Shown here in pieces: positions 7,253 to 12,759 of a stretch of DNA of 24,351 bases. Every line of letters begins with the position of its first letter. Within the stretch, counting starts at the first letter, position 1. The DNA lies in NCBI GenBank assembly GCA_002441445.1, contig DJWC01000063.1, positions 1 to 24,351 of the forward strand. The letters run 5' to 3'. The DNA is from Pusillimonas sp. UBA6240. Its GTDB lineage: Bacteria > Pseudomonadota > Gammaproteobacteria > Burkholderiales > Burkholderiaceae_B. The translations under genes and the position numbers were made by a program. Below the pieces are notes generated by a model that made no database searches, was not told the DNA's origin, and saw only the letters and a list, made by a program, of their open reading frames with translations.

Positions 7253-7520
7253 CGCGTCAGAAGAACAAAGCACCGCCCCGCCACCCGGCACGCGTCAGAA
7301 GAGCAAAGCACCGCCCCGCCACCCGGCACGCGTTAAAAGGACCAAGCACCGCCACGAACACCCCCACACGCGCCAGAAGAACGAATTAGCGCCACAAGCA
7401 CCAGCACGCACCCAGGAAAACAAAGCAGCGCCGCAGCCACTCCAACGCACCTCGGAAAACCGGGCGGCATCGCAAACCACCTACACGCGTCATCAAAAGC
7501 ACACAGCGCCCGTACGGCGA
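7253..7520. repeat. Degenerate tandem array with a 38-40-bp period, about seven units
   Basis: Units begin with CGCGTCAG-like sequence at 7253, 7291, 7329, 7369, 7407, 7446 and 7486, giving spacings of 38, 38, 40, 38, 39 and 40 bp. Each contains a core resembling GAACAAAGCACCGCC. The first two units are nearly identical and later ones progressively diverge. The mixed spacings exclude a maintained reading frame. There are no unique spacers between conserved repeats, so this is not a CRISPR array. Confidence 0.75.
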
Positions 7521-7546
7521 GCAAACAAACCCAACACCAAAATGCT

Positions 7547-8497
7547 CTAGCGCGACAGCGGCAGCTTGCTGCCAGCCATCTCCCTTTCCAGCATGACGCC
7601 GCGCCTGAACTGGAACAGCTTGGCCGGGCGGCCCGCGGCGCCCTGCTCCATGCCGCCCGTTTCCTCCACAAGCGCCTGCTGCTCTATGAAACGGCGGAAA
7701 TTCTGCTTGTGCAGGCGCCGGCCCGCCAGCGCCTCGAAAGCCTGCTGCAGTTGCAACAGAGTGAAGCGCGGCGGCATCAATTCGAACACCAGCGGACGGT
7801 AGCGTATCTTGGTCCGCAAGCGGGCGATGGCCGTGGCGAGGATGCGGCGGTGGTCATAATTCATCCAGTCTCCCGGCAGGAACACGCCGGCCTGCGTCCG
7901 CCCATGCCGGCCCGCCTCCGCCACCAAGCCTGCTTCATAAAGCAGCTCGTAGCGCTGCAGCACTAGCTCCTCGTTCCACGACGACAAGTCCTTGCCGAAG
8001 GTATAGTCCATGCGCTGGCGGCGCTGGCGGCGCGCCGCGGGCGTCGGCGCGCCGCCGCACCACTGCCGCAAGGCGGGCAGGATACGGGCGCCGATCACCC
8101 CGGGGCAGCCGCCGCGCCAGTCTTCCCAAGGGAAATAGCGATACCAGTCCTGCCACTGGACCGGATCCACGCCCGCGCTTTCCGCCTCGCGCGTCAAGCC
8201 GAGATAACTCACCGATATGATGCGCTGCCCCTGAAAATTGGAACGATCTCCATCTGCGAAGGTATAGAGCTGCTCCACATAGCCCAGGGGATGATGGGTC
8301 TGCGCCTCCACCCATGACCGCATCCCCGCCTGCAGGGATCGATGCGAGGATTCGAACGGGCCGGCCGGCAGCGAGCGCGAGCCTTCCCGCGTCAGCACGC
8401 GCGGCTCGCCCTGGGTGACGGCCACCAGGACCGCCACGAGCTCCGCCGCGACCGCATGCGGGCCGGAAGGAGAACGGGAAGCAGCAGAAGAATCCAT
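7547..8497 (-). CDS. nadQ: NadQ-type NAD biosynthesis regulator (Nudix-like domain plus winged helix)
   Basis: The 316-residue protein matches the COG4111/NadQ group, relatives of NrtR that pair a non-catalytic Nudix-like ligand domain with a DNA-binding winged helix. Residues about 18-205 form the Nudix-like part: AELVAVLVAV strand, HHPLGYVEQLYTFADGDR (68-85), and ISVSYLGL (94-101), a typical NrtR-family strand. Residues about 236-300 are the winged helix: LVFELMPPRFTLLQLQQAFEAL, then RRLHKQNFRRFI and a RPAKLFQFR wing, near-diagnostic of the NrtR/NadQ fold. It likely represses de novo NAD genes in response to a nicotinamide nucleotide. nadC on the same strand about 950 bp downstream carries a matching palindrome in its promoter. 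It lies 27 bp after the AI-2E permease gene and is probably co-transcribed with it. Target assignment is inferred. Confidence 0.85.
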   Translation of the reverse strand: MDSSAASRSPSGPHAVAAELVAVLVAVTQGEPRVLTREGSRSLPAGPFESSHRSLQAGMRSWVEAQTHHPLGYVEQLYTFADGDRSNFQGQRIISVSYLGLTREAESAGVDPVQWQDWYRYFPWEDWRGGCPGVIGARILPALRQWCGGAPTPAARRQRRQRMDYTFGKDLSSWNEELVLQRYELLYEAGLVAEAGRHGRTQAGVFLPGDWMNYDHRRILATAIARLRTKIRYRPLVFELMPPRFTLLQLQQAFEALAGRRLHKQNFRRFIEQQALVEETGGMEQGAAGRPAKLFQFRRGVMLEREMAGSKLPLSR

Positions 8498-8524
8498 GGT
8501 CGGCGCCCGGCAGAAAATACCGCC

Positions 8525-9646
8525 CTACAGCGGAGGGTCCAGTTTGGCCGGCGCCGCCCCGCCCTGCGGCAAGGGCGCGGGAACCTCGGCAGGCGCGTCT
8601 TCCTGGTGTATCCATTCACGCCAGATCGCCACCAGCAGCGCCATCAGCACCGGCCCGATGAACAGGCCCACGATGCCCATGGTCTTCACCCCCCCGACGA
8701 GGCCGAAGAAGGTGGGAAGAAAAGGCAGCTTCACCGGCCCGCCCACCAATTGCGGCCGCAAGGTTTTATCGACGATGAAGAGCTCTATCGTTCCCCACAG
8801 AAACAGGCCCAGGCCCGCCATGGCCTGGCCGGAACCCACCAGATACAGGGAAACCAGCGTAAAGGAAAGCGGCGCGCCGCCCGGAACAAGCGCCATGAAG
8901 CCCGTCGCCACGCCCAGCAGCACGGGCGAGGACACCCCCGCCACCCAATAGGCAATGCCCAGGACCACCCCCTCTCCCAGTGCGATCAGCCCCATCCCCG
9001 TTACGGTGGAATTGATCGTGGCGGGCACGACGCGCGAAAACCGCTGCCAGCGGCCGGGCAGGACGCGTTCGCCGACGATGTCCAGTTGCCCCAGGATGTG
9101 GATGCCGTCCTTGTAGACAAAGAACAGCGTGATCAGCATGAAGATCACGGTAAGCAATAGCTGGAAGATGTTGCCGGTGGCCGACAGCAGCATGCGGTAG
9201 ATATTGCCCAGGTGCTCGCCGCTGATCATTTCCACGACCGTTCCCAACGCGTGCGGCTCTCCCAGATAAAGCATCCAGTACTCGGCCAGCCGGTCGCCCA
9301 CCAGAGGCAGGGCGAGTATCCAGTCGGGCGGAGGCACGCCATTGCGGTTGGCCGCCAGCGCCCAGGCGATGAAGCTGCTGGCCTCCTGTATGGCATAGGC
9401 CAGCGCCAGGGACAGCGGAATGATCAGGACGAGAATGACGATCAGCAGCGCCAGCGTGGCCGCCACGGCATTGCGCCCCTTGCAGGCCGACAGCAGGCGC
9501 TGATACAGCGGCCAGCTGGCCAGGCTGATGATCAGGGCGGCCAGCACCGGCACCAGAAACCCGCTGAGGAAATACAGGCCGGCGAGGACCACCAGAACGA
9601 GCAGCCAACGGGCTATCAAGGTAGCGGGCAATACGGGTGGATGCAT
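8525..9646 (-). CDS. AI-2E family (PerM/YdiK-like) membrane transporter
   Basis: This 373-residue inner-membrane protein has the AI-2E/UPF0118 layout. Two N-terminal hydrophobic segments (LLVLVVLAGLYFLSGFLVPV and onward) are followed by a third near LALLIVILVLIIPLSLALAY. A soluble-looking middle region comes next (about 95-160), then FMLITLFFVYKDG, the family hallmark of a transmembrane helix ending in a charged turn. The C-terminal helices carry LGVATGFMALVPGGAPL and PTFFGLVGGVKTMGIVGLFIGPVLMAL. Family members export autoinducer-2 or act as Na+/H+ antiporters; the substrate here cannot be read. No ribosome-binding site is obvious before ATG 9646, and no earlier start improves the fit. It diverges from the diiron protein gene across 273 bp and reads into nadQ. 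Confidence 0.92.
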   Translation of the reverse strand: MHPPVLPATLIARWLLVLVVLAGLYFLSGFLVPVLAALIISLASWPLYQRLLSACKGRNAVAATLALLIVILVLIIPLSLALAYAIQEASSFIAWALAANRNGVPPPDWILALPLVGDRLAEYWMLYLGEPHALGTVVEMISGEHLGNIYRMLLSATGNIFQLLLTVIFMLITLFFVYKDGIHILGQLDIVGERVLPGRWQRFSRVVPATINSTVTGMGLIALGEGVVLGIAYWVAGVSSPVLLGVATGFMALVPGGAPLSFTLVSLYLVGSGQAMAGLGLFLWGTIELFIVDKTLRPQLVGGPVKLPFLPTFFGLVGGVKTMGIVGLFIGPVLMALLVAIWREWIHQEDAPAEVPAPLPQGGAAPAKLDPPL

Positions 9647-9782
9647 TATGTGTTTTTTCGGGCTAGTGGCATTCAGGTGGGTAACGGCGGATCACGCGAA
9701 CGGGCGCAAGAGCCTGACGATATCACGGATGGCCGCGCCCCGGCGCGGCCTGAGCACCCCGCCCTGCCATGCGGGCCCGGGC

Positions 9783-9813
9783 AAGTATTGCACGAATACT
9801 TGTATCAATACAA
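9783..9813. promoter_or_regulatory. Overlapping inverted repeats upstream of the diiron protein gene (candidate operators)
   Basis: AAGTATT (9783-9789), five bases, then AATACTT (9795-9801) is a perfect 7-5-7 inverted repeat. TTGTATCAATACAA (9800-9813) is a second perfect inverted repeat (6-2-6), sharing two bases with the first. The block is AT-rich within a GC-rich genome and lies in the 273-bp divergent region between the AI-2E permease and diiron genes. TACAAT at 9809-9814 could be a -10 for the plus-strand gene. The bound regulator is unknown. Confidence 0.5.
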
Positions 9814-9866
9814 TACAAATCAGCGCTCTCTTCCAGGTATGCTATATGCAGAAACATGCGCGAATA

Positions 9867-9898
9867 TAGCGGTTACATCGTGAATAGCGGATACATCG
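9867..9898 (+). repeat. Direct repeat, 18-bp period, just upstream of the diiron gene
   Basis: TAGCGGTTACATCG (9867-9880) and TAGCGGATACATCG (9885-9898) match at 13 of 14 positions with an 18-bp period. They lie directly before the AGGAGG ribosome-binding site at 9904-9909. They could be paired activator half-sites or a slippage duplication in the leader. Confidence 0.7.
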
Positions 9899-9919
9899 CG
9901 ATCAGGAGGACGCGGCCTT

Positions 9920-10744
9920 ATGCATCAGCCCACGCAATCAGCGAAATCTTGGACTCTGGACAACGTTCCGTACGGCGACGTCGACCCGAGCATGGTGCGC
10001 GATCAAGAGCATTTGTTTTACCTGGTCACAGCCGCGTCGTTCATCGAGATCGCCGCCGACCTCTATACCGACAACCTCATCCAGTATTTCGACGGCGACC
10101 AGGAAGTGGTCGATTGGCTGGAGAACAAATGGAAGCCTGAAGAAGTGCGCCATGGGTACGTGTTGCGCGACTACGTGGCCCATGTGTGGCCCGGCTTCGA
10201 CTGGCAAGCCGCTTACGACGGCTTTTTCCAGGAATATTCGCGCATGTGCACGGTGGATGAGTTCGAGCCCAGCCGCTGCCTGGAAATGGTGGCGCGCTGC
10301 GTGGTCGAGACGGGCACATCCACTTTTTACCAGGCCATGAGCCAGTTGACCGAAGAGCCCGTGCTGGCGGGCATCGTGGCGCGCATCCGCGCCGATGAAG
10401 TCGGCCATTACAAATACTTCTACCGTTTCTTTCGGCAATACAGCGCGACGGAGCCGCCCGGCCGCATCAAGATACTGGCGGCGCTGAAACGGCGCATGAT
10501 CGAAGCGCGCAACGACGACGCCGAATGCGCGCTGCGCCATGCCTATGCAATACGCTGCCGGCAAGGCGACCCGGGCTTTTCCTCGTTCAAAGAGCTCATG
10601 TCCACGCTGGGCGCCCAGGTCAAGCGGCACTATCCGGTCGACATGGCGGCCAAGATGCTCATCAAGCCGCTGGACTTGCCGCGCGCCCTGGCCCGTCTGC
10701 TGCAGGGGCCGGTCGCCACAGCCACCAAAAAAATCATGCTGTAG
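9920..10744 (+). CDS. Ferritin-like diiron protein related to acyl-ACP desaturases
   Basis: The 274-residue product is helical and shows a complete ferritin-like diiron ligand set: Glu43 in FIEIAADLY, Glu75 and His78 in EEVRHG (the desaturase-style EExxHG motif), Glu130 in VVETGTSTFYQAM, and Glu160 with His163 in ADEVGHYKYF. The E...EExxH...E...DExxH order fits acyl-ACP desaturase and rubrerythrin-type oxidoreductases, which use O2 to oxidise a C-H bond. Substrate and redox partner are not evident. AGGAGG at 9904-9909 precedes the ATG at 9920 by 10 bases. The intergenic region carries AT-rich palindromes that suggest dedicated regulation. The next gene, UDP-glucose dehydrogenase, starts 111 bp later and may or may not be in the same transcript. 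It could instead be an uncharacterised heme-oxygenase-like or N-oxygenase protein. Confidence 0.75.
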   Translation: MHQPTQSAKSWTLDNVPYGDVDPSMVRDQEHLFYLVTAASFIEIAADLYTDNLIQYFDGDQEVVDWLENKWKPEEVRHGYVLRDYVAHVWPGFDWQAAYDGFFQEYSRMCTVDEFEPSRCLEMVARCVVETGTSTFYQAMSQLTEEPVLAGIVARIRADEVGHYKYFYRFFRQYSATEPPGRIKILAALKRRMIEARNDDAECALRHAYAIRCRQGDPGFSSFKELMSTLGAQVKRHYPVDMAAKMLIKPLDLPRALARLLQGPVATATKKIML

Positions 10745-10855
10745 AGACTGCTCGCTGCCCAGGCCCCGGCAGGCACAGCAGTTGCTTCGTGCCCCGCACA
10801 GCGAGGCGGGACGGCGCTGGCCGCCGCCTCCTTCGGGTCTTGCACAGGAGCACTC

Positions 10856-12241
10856 ATGAATGTCGCTATCGTAGGCACCGGCTATGTCGGCCTGGTGACG
10901 GGCGCCTGCCTCGCGGAGGCGGGAAATACTGTCGTATGCATCGATGACAACGCCGCCAAGCTGGCCCGCATACAGCAAGGCATGGCGCCGTTCCATGAAC
11001 CGGGCCTGATGCCGCTGGTCGCGCAGATGCAGAGCGAGGCAAGGCTGCGCTTCACCAGCGACCTTGACGAGGGGACGAAAAGCGCGCGCCTGATTCTGCT
11101 GGCCGTGGGTACACCTTCAGCCGCCGACGGCTGCGCCGACACGTCCGGCTTGTTGAATTGCGTCGCCGCCCTGGCCGGCCTGCTGGACCATGCCTGCATC
11201 GTGGCCATCAAATCCACCGCGCCCGTGGGCACATGCGAGCAAGCGCAGGCCGTTTTCGACGCCAGGCCGGAGCACCTGCGCCTGCGCGCGCCCGTCGAGG
11301 TGGCTTCCAATCCGGAGTTTCTTGCCGAAGGGCATGCGCTGGAGGATTTCCGCCATCCCGAGCGCATCGTCATCGGCGCCGGGACGCCCCAAGCGGCGCA
11401 GGTGCTGCAAGAAGCATACGCGCCTTTCGACCATGACGGCGCGAAGCTGATGCTGATGGGATTGCGCAGCGCCGAGTTCGCCAAGTATGCCTGCAACGCC
11501 ATGCTGGCGGCGCGCATATCGGTGGTCAACGAACTGGCTTGCATCGCCGGCCGGCTGGGCGCCGATGTCCAGGCCATGTGCAAGGTGGCTGCGTCCGATT
11601 CGCGCATAGGCGGCCGCTATCTGCAGCCGGGCGCCGGATATGGCGGCTCCTGCCTGCCCAAGGACTTGCGCGCGCTGATCCGCATGGCGGACAGCCGCGA
11701 CGAGCCAGCCACCCTGCTGCGCAGCGTGGAGCGCGTCAACCAACGCCAGATCCGGCTGCTGTTCGAGGCGATACGCGCTCACTTCCAGGACCGCCTGGAT
11801 GATCGCTGCATTGCCGTATGGGGCCTGGCTTTCAAGCCGGGCACGGACGACATCCGGGAAGCGCCCAGCCTGGCGCTCATCCGCCTGCTCCTGGATGCCG
11901 GCGCGCGCATCCGCGCCTATGATCCGGTCGCGGCCGCCGCGGTGCGCCGCGCCGTCGACAACCCGCGCCTTGCGCTTGCGCCAACGGCTCTGGACGCCTG
12001 CCGCCACAGCGACGCGTTGGCCGTGCTGACCGAATGGCCGGAGTTCACCGAATTCGATCTGCATGAGCTCGCGCTGTGCCTCAAGGCGTCCGTCGTCTTC
12101 GACGGACGCCATCTATACCGGACCGAAACCTTGAGCGAGGCCGGCCTGCTCCATTACCCCATAGGTCGGGATGCGGGACGAGAGGCGGGGTTCCGGATGC
12201 GACGACAGCCGGCGGCCCTCCATGGTCTGCAAGGAGAATGA
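10856..12241 (+). CDS. ugd: UDP-glucose 6-dehydrogenase
   Basis: The enzyme oxidises UDP-glucose to UDP-glucuronate with two NAD+, supplying sugar precursors for capsule, lipopolysaccharide modification or exopolysaccharide. The N-terminal Rossmann motif is GTGYVGLVTGACLAEAG (7-23). VASNPEFLAEGHALEDFRHPERIVIG spans about 149-174. Lys210 and Asn214 are in AKYACNAMLA, and the catalytic Cys266 is in GAGYGGSCLPKD. The C-terminal domain has AVWGLAFKPGTDDIREAPS and YDPVA. A good ribosome-binding site (AGGAG, 10846-10850) precedes ATG 10856. After the usual C-terminal HYPIGR ending there are about 25 extra residues, rich in Arg and Gln, before the stop. The stop lies only 3 bases before the DUF421 gene, whose ribosome-binding site is inside the extension. 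No other polysaccharide genes are nearby. Confidence 0.96.
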   Translation: MNVAIVGTGYVGLVTGACLAEAGNTVVCIDDNAAKLARIQQGMAPFHEPGLMPLVAQMQSEARLRFTSDLDEGTKSARLILLAVGTPSAADGCADTSGLLNCVAALAGLLDHACIVAIKSTAPVGTCEQAQAVFDARPEHLRLRAPVEVASNPEFLAEGHALEDFRHPERIVIGAGTPQAAQVLQEAYAPFDHDGAKLMLMGLRSAEFAKYACNAMLAARISVVNELACIAGRLGADVQAMCKVAASDSRIGGRYLQPGAGYGGSCLPKDLRALIRMADSRDEPATLLRSVERVNQRQIRLLFEAIRAHFQDRLDDRCIAVWGLAFKPGTDDIREAPSLALIRLLLDAGARIRAYDPVAAAAVRRAVDNPRLALAPTALDACRHSDALAVLTEWPEFTEFDLHELALCLKASVVFDGRHLYRTETLSEAGLLHYPIGRDAGREAGFRMRRQPAALHGLQGE

Positions 12242-12244
12242 GCC

Positions 12245-12745
12245 ATGGACTTCGAATGGGACTCGATTTTCGGGTTCAGCATGTCGCCGCTGGAGCTGTT
12301 CGTGCGCGGCACGATTATTTATTGGTTCATCTTCGCATTGCTGCGCCTGGCTGGCCGGCGCGATTTCGGGGCGATCGGCGCGTCCGACGTCCTGGTCATG
12401 GTCCTGATCGCCGACGCCGCCCAGAACGGCATGGCGGCCGAATACAAGACGACCCTGGAAGGCATGGTGCTGATCGCCACCATCGTATTCTGGAGCGTCT
12501 TCATAGACCGGCTCTGCTATTGGGTGCCCGCGGCGCGCAACATACTGGAACCCCAGCGCGTCTGCCTGATCAAGGACGGCCAGATACAGCGCCGCGGCAT
12601 GCGCCGCGAGCACATCACGCACGAAGAGCTGATGGGCGAACTACGGCTGAAAGGCGTCGACGACATCAAGAAGGTGCGCCGCGCCTATATGGAAGACGCG
12701 GGCGACATCAGCGTGCTGCTCTACCAGAAAGACGGCCAGGCTTAG
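12245..12745 (+). CDS. DUF421 (YetF-like) membrane protein
   Basis: This 166-residue protein has the DUF421/YetF arrangement: an N-terminal membrane part with helices near residues 18-36 (IIYWFIFALLRLAGRRDFG) and 74-92 (VLIATIVFWSVFIDRLCYW), and a C-terminal cytoplasmic YetF domain. The motif LAGRRDFGAIGASDVLVMVLIADAAQN is the family's signature membrane loop. The C-terminal part carries LIKDGQIQRRGMRREHITHEELMGELRLKGVDDIKKVRRAYMEDAGDISVL, closely fitting the YetF domain. AAGGAGA lies 8-14 bases before ATG 12245, inside the 3' end of ugd, so the two genes are probably co-translated. The molecular function of the family is not established; Bacillus relatives are linked to sporulation and membrane properties. 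It ends 7 bp before the convergent ABC transporter gene. Confidence 0.9.
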   Translation: MDFEWDSIFGFSMSPLELFVRGTIIYWFIFALLRLAGRRDFGAIGASDVLVMVLIADAAQNGMAAEYKTTLEGMVLIATIVFWSVFIDRLCYWVPAARNILEPQRVCLIKDGQIQRRGMRREHITHEELMGELRLKGVDDIKKVRRAYMEDAGDISVLLYQKDGQA

Positions 12746-12759
12746 CCGGCAGCTAGGCC
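12739..12759. terminator. Hairpin between convergent genes (possible bidirectional terminator)
   Basis: GGCTTAGC (12739-12746) and GCTAGGCC (12752-12759) can pair as an eight-base stem with one G-T wobble around the loop CGGCA. The stem contains both stop codons of the convergent DUF421 and ABC genes. No T-run follows on either strand, so intrinsic termination would be weak. Confidence 0.3.

Larger units (their letters stand above)
6601..7546. other. Non-coding repeat-bearing tract between nadQ and nadC (about 950 bp)
   Basis: No protein family is recognisable in any frame. The tract holds the nadC control region (6601-6720), a 9-bp minisatellite (6896-6967), and a degenerate 38-40-bp tandem array (about 7253-7520). 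From about 7020 onward the plus strand is rich in C and A and poor in T. As a result all three plus frames stay open for long runs, including one of 217 codons ending at 7550. These frames encode low-complexity Pro/Ala/Arg/Lys/Thr/Gln strings and I do not call them genes. The array spacings are not multiples of three, which also argues against coding. The tract may mark where nadA/nadB or other genes were lost, but no remnants are visible. Confidence 0.6.

Noticed and set aside
6779..7329. Minus-strand frames of 105 and 170 codons over the same tract
   Set aside because: Cys/Gly/Arg-rich strings without family resemblance, start context or conserved motifs; they are shadows of the same compositional bias.
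7253..7520. Possible CRISPR array
   Set aside because: Units are contiguous and degenerate with no fixed repeat separated by unique spacers, and no cas genes are present.
6897..7550. 217-codon plus-strand frame between nadC and nadQ
   Set aside because: It is open because the strand is T-poor; the translation is low-complexity with no known family, it has non-codon-period repeats, and it overlaps the nadQ stop on the opposite strand.
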